Shown: one piece after another, positions 8,054 to 16,363 of the stretch
How the letters are laid out: every line of letters begins with the position of its first letter
How positions within the stretch are numbered: position 1 is the first letter of the stretch
From: Pseudomonas svalbardensis
GTDB lineage: Bacteria > Pseudomonadota > Gammaproteobacteria > Pseudomonadales > Pseudomonadaceae
Direction of reading: 5' to 3'
Length of the DNA stretch: 64,000 nucleotides
Assembly (NCBI RefSeq): GCF_030053115.1
Contig: NZ_CP125619.1
Location: 1,613,001 to 1,677,000, forward strand
The notes under the pieces: model-generated
Seen by the model: the letters and a program-made list of their open reading frames with translations, nothing else
What the model was told of the DNA's origin: nothing
Database searches by the model: none
Translations under genes and position numbers: made by a program

Positions 8054-11000
8054 TCAGTTCGTCAGGGCGTTACTGACCTGGCTGAGTTCTTGATTGCGGG
8101 CCGAGTGCTGAGCGGCTCGGTGATCCTTGGCCAGGTAGGTATAAACGGTGGGCAGGATGAACAGCGTGAACAGCGTGCCCACCAGCATCCCGACCACAAT
8201 CACCAGACCCAGGCTGAATCGGCTGTGGGCACCCGCACCGCTGGCCAGCAGCAGTGGGATCAGCCCCACCACCATGGCGGCGGTGGTCATCAGAATCGGC
8301 CGCAAACGGATAAGCGCCGCCTGCTCGATGGCTGTGCGCCGGTCGAGTTGCTGGCTCTGTTGCAGTTCGTTGGCGAACTCGACCATCAGGATCCCGTGCT
8401 TGCTGATCAGACCGATTAGCGTCACCAACCCGATCTGGGTATAGATATTGACGGTGGCGTAGCCCAGGTACAGCGGAATCAACGCGCCGCAGATCGACAA
8501 CGGCACACTGATCAGAATCACCAACGGGTCGCGCAGGCTCTCGAATTGCGCTGCCAGTACCAGGTAGATCACCAGAATCGCGAAGGCGAAGGTGATCATC
8601 AACGCACTGCCTTCCTGAACGAACTGGCGGGCATCTGACAGCCAGTCATGGGTAAAGCCGGCAGGCAATGTCTGGGCTTGCGCGGTCAGGAATTTCACCG
8701 CATCGCCGATGCTGACACCGGGCGCCGGAACGGCTTGCAGGGTGGCCGAGTTCAGCTGGTTGAACTGGGTCAGCTTGTTCGCTTCCACCGCCATCTCGAA
8801 ACTGACCAGTGTCGACAGTGGAATGTGCGCGCCGTTGGCCGCCTCGACGTATTGGCCCACCAGCAGTTCGCCGGACATGCGCTGGTTGCGCGGCACCTGC
8901 GGGATCACATCGTAGGCCCGACCATTGAGGGCGAAGCGGTTGATGTAGTTTTCGCCCACCAGCACCGCCAGTGAATCACCGATCGCCTGCATGCTGATGC
9001 CCAGATCGTTGGCCTTGGTGCGGTCGATCTTGATGTTGACCAGCGGGCTGTTGAAGTCCAGATCGCTGTCGACCACAGCGAACAGTCCGCTAGCGCGCGC
9101 CGCTTGCTTGATGCGTTCCAGTTCTTCGAACACCACGCGGTGATCCTGGGAGCTCTGAATCACCATCTGCACCGGCAGGCCACCGGTGGAACCCGGTAAT
9201 GAGGGCAGTTGGAAGGCAAAGATGCTCATGCCTTCGATCTCGTTCGCTTCCTGCTGCACCTGGGCCTGAATGGTGTCGGCGCTGCGGGTGCGTTTGTCCC
9301 ATTCGCTGAGGTTGGCGCCGCCGAATGCGCTACGTGGTCCGTCGTTGCCGACCACGACCCAGGTCATGTCGGTTTCCGGGTAGGTGCCCAGCAAGGTGTC
9401 GAGTTTGCGCGAGTAGGTTTCGGTGTAGTCGATGTTGGCGTACTGCGGGGCCTTGGCCACCGCCAGCACTTGTGCCTGGTCTTCGCCGGGGGCGAGTTCA
9501 CGCTGGGCGTTGAGGTAGAGAAATGGCAGGCTGGCGAACACCAGCACGGCAATCACAGCGGTGATCCACGAATGGTGCAACGAGAAGTCCAGCACCCGGC
9601 CGTACTTGTCGCCCAGCCAGTGGAAGAACCGTTCCGCGCCACGGGCCATCACGCCTTCGTTGGACTTGCTGGTGAGCAGCAACGAGCTCATCAGCGGCGA
9701 CAGTGTCAAGGCAACGATCCCGGAGACGATCACCGCCCCCGCGAGGGTAAAGGCGAACTCTTTGAACAGTGCGCCCGTGAGGCCGCCCATCAGGCCGATG
9801 GGTGCGTAAACCGCCGCGAGGGTGATGGTCATGGCGATCACCGGACCACTGATTTCCCGTGCTCCCACCATCGCCGCATGCAGCGGTGACTTGCCTGACT
9901 CGATATGTCGGTGGACGTTCTCCACCACCACAATGGCGTCGTCCACCACCAGCCCGATCGCCAGCACCATCGACAACAGGGTCAGCAGGTTAATGCTGAA
10001 GCCGAACAGGCTCATCATCGCCGCGGCGCCGACCAGCGACAGCGGAATCGTCACCAGTGGAATCAGTACCGTGCGCATCGAACCGAGGAACAGGAAAATC
10101 ACCACGGCAACGATGACCACTGCTTCCAGCAAGGTGCGCATCACTTCGTCGATGGACGCCTTGATAAAGCGCGCGACCTCGAAAACGATGTTCATGGTCA
10201 TGCCCGGCGGCAGAGTTTTCTGCACTTGAGGCATCATGTCCTCGACCCCTTTGACTATGGTCAGCGGGTTGCCGCTCGGCGTCGGGTGCAGGCCGATGAA
10301 GACGCTTTTCTCACCGTCCATGATGCCGCTGGTTTCATAGGCGGTGGCGCCCAGCTCGGCAGTGCCGATGTCACTCAGACGGATCAGCGTGTCGCCCTTG
10401 CTCTTGATCACCAGCTGTCGAAACTGCTCGACGCTGGTCAGATCGGTGTTGATGTTGATGTTGGCCGAAACGTATGCGCCCTTGGTCTGGCCGGGGGCTG
10501 CCTGGAAGTTGTTCTTGCGGATCGCCTCGGCCACGTCGCTGGCGGAAATATTACGCGCCGCCATGCGCACCGGGTCCAGCCACAGGCGCATCGCCAGGGT
10601 TTGACCGCCAAGCACTTCGGCATTGGCGACTCCGTCGATGGAGGAATACAACGGCTGGATCACCCGCGACAGGTAATCGGTAATGGCCGGCAGGCCGATA
10701 TCCTTGCTGGAGAAACCGATGTAGATCACCGCTGTGCCTTCGCCGGAGGATTTGGCGATCACCGAGTCATAGGCGCCTTCGGGCAGGCGGTACTTCACCT
10801 GATTGACCGCCGCCATGATTTCCGTCAGCGCCTTGTTGGAGTCGGCGTTGAGTTTCAGGCGGATGCTGATCAGGCTCTTGCCCTGAGTCGAACTGGACGT
10901 CAGGTAATCGACCCCGTCGACCGAGGCCACCGCCTGGGAAATCGGTTGGGTGACGAACCCCTGCATCAGCGAGGAGCGGGCGCCGGGATAGTTGGTGGTG

Positions 11001-11140
11001 ACGGTGATGGTTGCGCTTTCCAGTGCCGGATACTGGCGTATCGGCAGATTGAGCAGCGCCAGAACGCCGAGCATCACGATCAGCGCGCTGACCACCAGCG
11101 TCAGCACGGGGCGACGAATAAACAGGTCGGTGAATTTCAT
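8054..11140 (-). CDS. RND multidrug efflux permease, HAE-1 family (MexI-like)
   Basis: The 1028-residue inner-membrane protein begins MKFTDLFIRRPVL, the usual HAE-1 N-terminus. An upstream in-frame ATG at 11266 adds 42 residues that overlap the fusion-protein gene and are not family-like, so the start at 11140 is preferred. It has two large periplasmic loops, twelve predicted membrane spans, and the TM4 region GLVVDDAIVVVENV with the paired Asp residues used for proton relay. The family exports amphipathic compounds by proton antiport. The order fusion protein, permease, TolC matches MexHI-OpmD, and the N-terminal sequence is closest in my memory to MexI. The substrate is unknown. Confidence 0.92.
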   Translation of the reverse strand: MKFTDLFIRRPVLTLVVSALIVMLGVLALLNLPIRQYPALESATITVTTNYPGARSSLMQGFVTQPISQAVASVDGVDYLTSSSTQGKSLISIRLKLNADSNKALTEIMAAVNQVKYRLPEGAYDSVIAKSSGEGTAVIYIGFSSKDIGLPAITDYLSRVIQPLYSSIDGVANAEVLGGQTLAMRLWLDPVRMAARNISASDVAEAIRKNNFQAAPGQTKGAYVSANININTDLTSVEQFRQLVIKSKGDTLIRLSDIGTAELGATAYETSGIMDGEKSVFIGLHPTPSGNPLTIVKGVEDMMPQVQKTLPPGMTMNIVFEVARFIKASIDEVMRTLLEAVVIVAVVIFLFLGSMRTVLIPLVTIPLSLVGAAAMMSLFGFSINLLTLLSMVLAIGLVVDDAIVVVENVHRHIESGKSPLHAAMVGAREISGPVIAMTITLAAVYAPIGLMGGLTGALFKEFAFTLAGAVIVSGIVALTLSPLMSSLLLTSKSNEGVMARGAERFFHWLGDKYGRVLDFSLHHSWITAVIAVLVFASLPFLYLNAQRELAPGEDQAQVLAVAKAPQYANIDYTETYSRKLDTLLGTYPETDMTWVVVGNDGPRSAFGGANLSEWDKRTRSADTIQAQVQQEANEIEGMSIFAFQLPSLPGSTGGLPVQMVIQSSQDHRVVFEELERIKQAARASGLFAVVDSDLDFNSPLVNIKIDRTKANDLGISMQAIGDSLAVLVGENYINRFALNGRAYDVIPQVPRNQRMSGELLVGQYVEAANGAHIPLSTLVSFEMAVEANKLTQFNQLNSATLQAVPAPGVSIGDAVKFLTAQAQTLPAGFTHDWLSDARQFVQEGSALMITFAFAILVIYLVLAAQFESLRDPLVILISVPLSICGALIPLYLGYATVNIYTQIGLVTLIGLISKHGILMVEFANELQQSQQLDRRTAIEQAALIRLRPILMTTAAMVVGLIPLLLASGAGAHSRFSLGLVIVVGMLVGTLFTLFILPTVYTYLAKDHRAAQHSARNQELSQVSNALTN

Positions 11141-11186
11141 ACCGGAACAGAGCCTTCTTCTGTTGCTCGTTGGCGAAGGGAACGCT

Positions 11187-12302
11187 TCATTGCTTTTGCG
11201 CCATATCCAGGAGCGGGCCATTGTTCTGGGCCATGGCATCCTCGGTGATGCGCACCGGCATGCCATTGCTCAGCTTGATCTGGCCGGAAATCACCACGCG
11301 CTCACCGGGTTTGATCGCATCAAGTACGACGATGCGATCGCGATGACGGGGGCCGACCTTGACGAACACCTGCTCGACCTTCAGTTGGCCGCCATTGTCG
11401 CGCACCACAAACACCGAGTTGCCGTAGGCGGTGTAGTTGATCGCGGTTTCCGGCACGGTCAGGGCGGTGGTCGGGTTGGGCAGTGAAATCGTGACGTCGG
11501 CGAACATCCCCGGTTTGAGCAATAGGTCAGGATTGTCCAGCGTGGCCTGGACCTGCATGGAGCGGGCGCCTGGATCGATCTGCTGTTCGAGGGTGCTGAC
11601 GGTGGCCTTGAACAACCGGTCCGGGTAGGCGTCGACGCGCAAATGGACCTCTTGGCCAGGCTGCAACTGGGCCGCGGTCTGTTCCGGCATCGGGAAGTTG
11701 ACGAACAGGCGCGAGAGGTCGGTCAGGGTCACTACCGGATCACCGGGGTTGAGGTACTGGCCCAGGTTGGCCCGGCGAATACCCAGGACCCCGGCGAACG
11801 GTGCGCGGATGGTCTTCTGGTTGATCACTGCCTGGACGCCGGCGATATCCCCGCGCACCTGGTCATAATTGGCCTGAGCCTGATCCAGTTGCGATTGCGT
11901 GGAGGCCAGCAGCAAGACTTTGCGGGTGCGCTCCAGGGCCAGCCGGGCGTTCTTGGCCTGGGCCTGTAGCTTGCTCATGTCACCCTGCTCGGGTTCATCA
12001 TTGAGCTTGATCAGCACCTGGCCGGCGCTGACGCTTTTGCCGGAGGTGAAGTTCAGTTGCACGATCCGCCCGCCGACTTCCGGCGAGACCTGGACTTGAT
12101 TCACCGCTTCGAGGGTGCCGACGCCGGAAAGCTCCACCGGGATAGGGCCGGAGATCACGCTGGCCACGGCCACCGGAGTCAGCGCGGCCACTGATGCGGC
12201 AGGCTTGTCGGCTTTGCCGCTGGCCAACAGCGGGGTGAAGGCGGCAATCCCGATAGCCACTGCCAGCGCAGTGCCGCCGCTGAGCCAATAAGTCATTTTC
12301 AT
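11187..12302 (-). CDS. RND efflux periplasmic adaptor (membrane fusion protein)
   Basis: The 371-residue adaptor has an N-terminal membrane anchor or signal (MKMTYWLSGG and following hydrophobic stretch). It continues with a biotinyl-lipoyl half-motif (VQVSPEVGGRIVQL), an alpha-helical hairpin around residues 95-145, the second lipoyl half (TIRAPFAGVLGIRR) and a beta-barrel domain. It links the permease to the TolC channel. The start at 12302 is chosen because GAGG lies 9 bases upstream. A longer in-frame start at 12320 would overlap the DsbA-like gene. The RND gene starts 46 bases after its stop. Confidence 0.9.
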   Translation of the reverse strand: MKMTYWLSGGTALAVAIGIAAFTPLLASGKADKPAASVAALTPVAVASVISGPIPVELSGVGTLEAVNQVQVSPEVGGRIVQLNFTSGKSVSAGQVLIKLNDEPEQGDMSKLQAQAKNARLALERTRKVLLLASTQSQLDQAQANYDQVRGDIAGVQAVINQKTIRAPFAGVLGIRRANLGQYLNPGDPVVTLTDLSRLFVNFPMPEQTAAQLQPGQEVHLRVDAYPDRLFKATVSTLEQQIDPGARSMQVQATLDNPDLLLKPGMFADVTISLPNPTTALTVPETAINYTAYGNSVFVVRDNGGQLKVEQVFVKVGPRHRDRIVVLDAIKPGERVVISGQIKLSNGMPVRITEDAMAQNNGPLLDMAQKQ

Positions 12303-12303
12303 C

Positions 12304-12963
12304 TCAGTTGTCCTCGACAATCGGTAGGTTATCGGCAGTGGCTTGCTGGATTTGTGTGAAGTTGCCGCGCAGCATGTCCAGCGACAGAGCCCCCGGTATC
12401 ACCCACAGTCCTTCGACCACGAGGCTCGGCACCGAGCTGATGTTCAGGGCCTGGCCTCGGGCGAGGTCGTTTTCCAGGTCACTCAGCGCGTGCTGTTCCA
12501 GGTACTGGGCGAAGTGTTCCGCGGTGAAGCCTTGCTCCTCGGCCACTTCGAGGATGGTCTGCAGGCTGCCGATGTTGCGGCTCTCCACCAGATGGGCGTG
12601 CTGCAGGCGGTCAAACATCAGTTCGTGGGCCTTGGGCCCGGCCAGGGACTGGGCGGTCTGACAGGCTTTGGCGGCCAGCAGGCCCGAGGGGTATTCAAAA
12701 TCCTGTTGGCGCATGCCTTCGATATTGATGCGCTTGACCTCTTCGGCTTTTGCGCACTGTTCCCAGTGCTGGAGGATCACTTCCTTGGCCTTGGGCATCG
12801 AACCGAAACGCTGGATCATCTGCGCGTTGTTCGATTGCAGGACGAAACTGCGATGCTGGATATCCAGATCGAACTCTTCGCTCAACGCTTTCAAACGAGG
12901 GCCCAGTACAAAGCACCAGCCACACACAACATCATGAAAATATTCAACTTTTAGAGGCGACAT
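12304..12963 (-). CDS. DsbA-family oxidoreductase (FrnE-like)
   Basis: The 219-residue thioredoxin-fold protein has a CGWC redox motif (residues 14-17) and the cis-Pro loop SSVPSLVVEG near residue 180. There is no signal peptide, so it acts in the cytoplasm, like FrnE or polyketide-associated DsbA-like proteins. It is the first gene of the efflux operon: the adaptor ATG follows its stop by one base. It may protect against, or chemically modify, the exported compound, or it may simply be a stress reductase. The operon link is direct; the role is inferred. AGGAAAT precedes the start. Confidence 0.82.
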   Translation of the reverse strand: MSPLKVEYFHDVVCGWCFVLGPRLKALSEEFDLDIQHRSFVLQSNNAQMIQRFGSMPKAKEVILQHWEQCAKAEEVKRINIEGMRQQDFEYPSGLLAAKACQTAQSLAGPKAHELMFDRLQHAHLVESRNIGSLQTILEVAEEQGFTAEHFAQYLEQHALSDLENDLARGQALNISSVPSLVVEGLWVIPGALSLDMLRGNFTQIQQATADNLPIVEDN

Positions 12964-13017
12964 GGGGGATTTCCTGAAATCAATGAGATGGCAGGACTAT
13001 CCCTTGGCGGGTGATGA

Positions 13018-13160
13018 ACAAAAAAGCGACTTTTTTGAGGTATATCCACCCATGGTGTTCATCATCGGGCGGATAGCTGTCGTAGTAGACAGGCAGTCGC
13101 GAGGCACTCCGCTTACCGGGAAGGGCCAATGGCGCTGGCGTTTAAGGGCGGCGTTCCCCA
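13018..13160 (+). pseudogene. Decayed DUF1508 gene remnant
   Basis: An open stretch encodes FFEVY, a spacer, then LTGKGQWRWRLRA. The intact DUF1508 protein at 14329 has YFEIY and QTGKGQWRWRLRA at matching places. Between 13089 and 13152 the DNA aligns without gaps to 14345-14408 at roughly 70% identity. The conserved C-terminal half of the domain is missing and the reading frame ends soon after. This marks an old duplicate, in the same order relative to a LysR gene as the intact copy. Confidence 0.6.
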
Positions 13161-13204
13161 CAGCTTCATAAACTGTCGTCAGTCTTGGGGACCGGGAGCC
13201 GCTG

Positions 13205-13414
13205 ATGAATCGCAATGAGCTGCGTAAGGCCGACATCAATCTGATGGTGGTGTTCGAGACGTTGATGCTCGAACGCAACGTGACGCGAGTGGCGGAGAAG
13301 CTGTTTCTCGGGCAACCGACCATCAGCTCGGCACTCAACCGTTTGCGTGCGATGTTCGAGGATCCGCTGTTTATCCGGGTCGGCCGCCGCATGGAGCCGA
13401 CGACGCGGGCCTGA
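13205..13414 (+). pseudogene. Truncated LysR regulator (N-terminal 69 codons only)
   Basis: The 69 codons encode the complete helix-turn-helix region and match the N-terminus of the full LysR protein at 15014 with only about four amino-acid differences. At DNA level the differences are many more and mostly silent, so the copies are old paralogues. After codon 69 the homology stops exactly where an IS3-type orfA fragment begins on the other strand, and a stop codon follows immediately. The ligand-binding domain is gone. A free DNA-binding domain could still be made and interfere with the paralogue, but simple decay is more likely. Confidence 0.85.
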
Positions 13415-13590
13415 ATTCCATAACGCCGTTGAGCCTCTTTATAACTCAACTCGCCTTTTTCGACCTGATCGACGACCGACAATTTAAAAGTCAGCGTGTA
13501 ATCCCGCTGACTGCGTTTTTCGCCCGTATCCATTGCACCTTCCTGATAAGAAGTCAGAAGGTGTAAACCTTATTCGGGACGAGACAATTA
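13411..13590 (-). mobile_element. IS3-family insertion sequence remnant (5' end of orfA)
   Basis: Reading leftwards from ATG at 13533, the product begins MDTGEKRSQRDYTLTFKLS and ends at RRYGIQ after 41 codons. This is the N-terminal helix-turn-helix of IS3/IS150-type OrfA. The frame then runs antisense into the LysR fragment, so the junction is at about 13411-13413. The region 13534-13587, ending in TGTCTCGTCCCG when read leftwards, is probably the element's terminal part. The rest of orfA, orfB and the other end are absent, so the element cannot move on its own. Confidence 0.75.
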
Positions 13591-13595
13591 CCTAG

Positions 13596-13631
13596 AAAAA
13601 GCCCAGTAGCTGAAAAGTTACGGGGCTTTTT
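13596..13631 (+). terminator. Rho-independent terminator-like hairpin
   Basis: AAAAAGCCC (13596-13604) pairs with GGGGCTTTTT (13622-13631), with an inner GTA/TAC pairing and a T-rich tail. The flanking A and T runs would let it work in both directions. It sits beside the IS remnant. Confidence 0.6.
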
Positions 13632-13761
13632 CGTTTCTGGGGTTTTAGTTTTTCATCTTGATAAGCTGTCAGCGCAGCGCAGACTGATTCAGAAAGTAAG
13701 ATGCATCCAGGTCATTAGCTATCATGAGAACAGAGCAAATCACCGGATGACGGAGGAGTGC

Positions 13762-14088
13762 ATGAACAGGTGGCGACGGCTTTGGGTGTTTGTGAAGCTG
13801 GTGGCAGCATTTGCGGCCTGCCTGACCGTTGCTGTTGAGGCTTTTCGCTACATGTTGGAAAGCCCCGACGCAGCGCAGCTACATCCTTTGAGCATTGTGG
13901 TTGTCGGGCTTATCTTCGGCTTCATCACCTATGGAATCCTTTCACTGATTGATAGGGTTGTACGGGGGGTTTTACCCCGTCCTGACCCAGTCGCCACCAC
14001 GGCAGCACCACTTGAGGAAGATCCAGCGCTAATGCCGGAACAGCCTCTGGCCTTGTCAGCTGACGATTCAACTCAGCAGAAAAGTTAG
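13762..14088 (+). CDS. Small membrane protein of unknown function
   Basis: This 108-residue protein has two hydrophobic spans (about residues 8-28 and 43-66) and a hydrophilic, Pro/Ala-rich acidic tail. GGAGG lies 6 bases before the chosen ATG at 13762; an in-frame ATG at 13747 sits upstream of that RBS and is less likely. It has no recognised family and no operon partner: it stands alone between the IS scar and the DUF1508 gene. Confidence 0.6.
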   Translation: MNRWRRLWVFVKLVAAFAACLTVAVEAFRYMLESPDAAQLHPLSIVVVGLIFGFITYGILSLIDRVVRGVLPRPDPVATTAAPLEEDPALMPEQPLALSADDSTQQKS

Positions 14089-14328
14089 TCAGCTGACGTC
14101 GGAACAGGTAACGCTACAGCGTAAGAAAATTAAGCCAGTTTCTAGGAAAACCTACTCAACCAAGTCACTCTATTTACCACCCCCCGTATCCATTGGCCGC
14201 CCCGCGAATCAAGGGTATTTCTCCGAAATATCCCCTGACATTGAAACCCGTTGCCTCAAAAAATCCTCATCTACTCTGGTTTCGCAGGTCACTGATCTGC
14301 CGTCATCAGCAATCGCAAGGAGCGAGCA

Positions 14329-14520
14329 ATGTATTTTGAGATTTACAGGCAAACCCGTGGCATCGCACAGACTGGCAAAGGTCAATGGCGGTGGCGTTTG
14401 AGGGCGGGAAACCATGAAACGATTGCCAGCGGGGAGGCTTACGTCAACAAGGCTGATTGTGTGCATGCCATCAGCTTGATCAAAGGGACCCACGATCAGA
14501 CGCCGGTCAAGGAAATCTAG
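14329..14520 (+). CDS. DUF1508 (YegP-like) small protein
   Basis: The 63-residue protein has the single DUF1508 unit: FEIY at the start, GQWRWRLRAGN in the middle, IASGEAY and a helical C-terminus. Proteins of this family are small beta-alpha domains of unknown biochemical role, often induced by stress. A GGAG-like site precedes ATG, and a perfect hairpin terminator follows at 14533. A decayed copy lies at about 13018-13160. Confidence 0.75.
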   Translation: MYFEIYRQTRGIAQTGKGQWRWRLRAGNHETIASGEAYVNKADCVHAISLIKGTHDQTPVKEI

Positions 14521-14532
14521 GCTTCAGGCGGT

Positions 14533-14557
14533 GAAGCTGCTCGGTCAGAGCAGCTTC
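14533..14557. terminator. Bidirectional hairpin terminator
   Basis: GAAGCTGCTC (14533-14542) and GAGCAGCTTC (14548-14557) form a perfect 10-bp stem with a 5-base loop, followed by GTTTC. It lies between the ends of the convergent DUF1508 gene and the 68-residue gene on the minus strand. Confidence 0.65.
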
Positions 14558-14573
14558 GTTTCAACGGGCGGTC

Positions 14574-14780
14574 TTACGGTTGTGAGTGGCCCAGTTTTCG
14601 TTTGATCAGGTCGTAGACATCCTTGTGGGTGGAGTTGTGCAGGGATTTATCCTTGCAGGCCGATGCCAGGAACGTTTTAACCTCTTCCTTTGCGTGAGGG
14701 TAAAGTCCGGCGACGTAGTCGGCTTCATGGTCCTGGGTGCAGTTGAAGTGTTTGTCGTCTTTCGCTTTATCTCTAGCCAT
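14574..14780 (-). CDS. Small hypothetical protein
   Basis: The 68-residue, charged, soluble protein has no signal or membrane segment. AAGGGAG lies 8 bases before ATG, which supports translation. I recognise no domain; similar short Lys/His/Asp-rich proteins are common in pseudomonads. It converges on the DUF1508 gene. Confidence 0.55.
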   Translation of the reverse strand: MARDKAKDDKHFNCTQDHEADYVAGLYPHAKEEVKTFLASACKDKSLHNSTHKDVYDLIKRKLGHSQP

Positions 14781-15013
14781 TGGTAGGCTCCCTTGAGTTC
14801 AAATGGTTTTCGATGGCCAGGGCCGTTTTGCCCCAAACGTTGCTGAGCTTAGAGGCGCTAGCGAGTCCCGCCATACGAGCAACGAAATCAGGAACGGGAT
14901 GTAGGATTGGTCAGGTGTCTGCATTTGCGTTAAACGTAATGTGCTTGAGTCGCATAGACGCCGATTGCGACACCTGCCTAAACGGTCAGCAGATTTGGGA
15001 GCGGGGTCAGTGG

Positions 15014-15940
15014 ATGAATCGTAACGAACTACGCAAGGCCGACATCAACCTAATGGTGGTGTTTGAAACGCTGATGCTCGAACGCAACGTAACCCGGGTG
15101 GCGGAGAAATTGTTTCTCGGCCAGCCGACCATCAGTTCGGCGCTCAATCGCTTGCGCACGATGTTCAATGACCCGCTGTTCATACGTGTCGGGCATCGTA
15201 TGGAGCCAACGGCGCGGGCCGAGGAGATTATTCTGCACCTGTCTCCGGCGCTGGATTCGTTGTCGGTGGCGTTGAGCCTGACCCATGATTTCGACCCCGC
15301 CAGCAGCACCATGACCTTTCGTATCGGGCTGTCGGACGATGTCGAGTTTGGCCTGCTGCCGCCGTTGCTGCGAGCCTTGCGCCATGAAGCACCGAAGGTG
15401 GTGTTCGTGGTGCAGCATGTCGATTACTGGCGGATCCCGGATTTGCTGGCGTCCGGCGATATCACCGTTGGTATCAGCCAGACTCGCGGGCTGCCGGCCA
15501 ACGCCAAGCGCAAGTTGTTGCGGCACATCCTGCCCTGCATTTTGCGCGCGGACGCATCGGACACAATGCTGACGCTCGATGAGTATTGCGCGCGACCGCA
15601 CGTGCTGGTTTCCCACACCGCCAATGTCAGTGGTTACGCCGATGAGTGGCTGGCGGAGATTGGTCGTACGCGCCAAGTCGTCCTTTCCGTGCCGCAATAC
15701 AGCTCGCTACCGGCCTTGCTAGCCGGGACCGATCTGATCGCCAGTCTGCCGGACTACGCCGCCGAAGCGATGGCCGCGTCCGGCCAGTTGTTCAAGGAAC
15801 CATTCCCGTTCAAGACGCCGACCCTGGATCTGTCCATGGTCTGGCTCAGTCATGTCGATACCGACCCTGCCGAGCGCTGGTTGAGGTCGAGGCTGGAGGC
15901 GTTCATGAGTGAACGCGCGGTGTTAGCACTGCCCGAGTGA
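15014..15940 (+). CDS. LysR-family transcriptional regulator
   Basis: The 308-residue regulator begins MNRNELRKADINLMVVFE, has the HTH around LGQPTISSALNRLR (residues 34-47), and a full effector-binding domain resembling the NodD/NahR-type branch (FRIGLSDDVEFGLLP). The longer in-frame start at 14780 is rejected: its extra 78 residues are not family-like and overlap the upstream minus-strand gene. A truncated paralogue sits at 13205. The gene precedes a CHMI-family isomerase gene on the same strand by 54 bp, but its targets are not evident. Confidence 0.88.
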   Translation: MNRNELRKADINLMVVFETLMLERNVTRVAEKLFLGQPTISSALNRLRTMFNDPLFIRVGHRMEPTARAEEIILHLSPALDSLSVALSLTHDFDPASSTMTFRIGLSDDVEFGLLPPLLRALRHEAPKVVFVVQHVDYWRIPDLLASGDITVGISQTRGLPANAKRKLLRHILPCILRADASDTMLTLDEYCARPHVLVSHTANVSGYADEWLAEIGRTRQVVLSVPQYSSLPALLAGTDLIASLPDYAAEAMAASGQLFKEPFPFKTPTLDLSMVWLSHVDTDPAERWLRSRLEAFMSERAVLALPE

Positions 15941-15994
15941 GGGCAGTGCTGTGTTATATGTACGACCTTTCTGCCCACATTCAGGAGCTCTGTC

Positions 15995-16360
15995 ATGCCT
16001 CACCTGCACATGGAATACACCGCCAACCTGCCCGAGCTCAACGCCGACGTGGCGTTGATCCGGCTCAACAATGCGTTGGTGGCTTCCGGTCAGTTTGCTG
16101 CTGAATACGACATCAAGAGCCGAGCGGTGAAGGTTGAGACGTTCAAGGTCGGCACGGTGTTAGCTGAGCGAGCCTTTGTGCATGTGAAACTGGCACTGTT
16201 GAGCGGTCGCTCACCGCAGATCAAGAAGCAGTTGTCCGAAAGTTTGCTGGCTGTGGTGCAGGAGCTGTATGAATGGCCGACGGACATTGAAGTCCAACTG
16301 GCCGTGGAAATCCTCGACATCGATCGAGAGTCCTACACCAAGATCGCCATCAGCCACTGA
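15995..16360 (+). CDS. 5-carboxymethyl-2-hydroxymuconate isomerase family protein
   Basis: The 121-residue tautomerase-superfamily protein has Pro at position 2 (MPHLHMEYTANL), which becomes the catalytic N-terminal Pro1 base after Met removal. Its length matches HpcD/HpaF. In homoprotocatechuate degradation this enzyme isomerises 5-carboxymethyl-2-hydroxymuconate, but no other hpa genes are nearby, so the physiological substrate may differ. AGGAG lies upstream of ATG. It converges on the next LysR gene, with 3 bases between stop codons. Confidence 0.82.
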   Translation: MPHLHMEYTANLPELNADVALIRLNNALVASGQFAAEYDIKSRAVKVETFKVGTVLAERAFVHVKLALLSGRSPQIKKQLSESLLAVVQELYEWPTDIEVQLAVEILDIDRESYTKIAISH

Positions 16361-16363
16361 GTT

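Noticed and set aside
9905..11248. A 447-codon plus-strand frame across the RND gene
   Set aside because: His/Gln-rich antisense shadow of the RND gene and part of the adaptor gene.
12997..13533. A single 178-residue minus-strand protein
   Set aside because: Only its first 41 codons are real (IS3 orfA); the rest is antisense of the LysR and DUF1508 remnants.
14177..14189. CCCGTATCCATTG also present at the IS remnant (about 13525), suggesting a second IS end
   Set aside because: Thirteen bases without further similarity on either side is not enough to call a repeat or insertion end.
14209..14493. A 94-codon minus-strand frame
   Set aside because: Overlaps the DUF1508 gene, which has family motifs and a terminator; this frame has no support.
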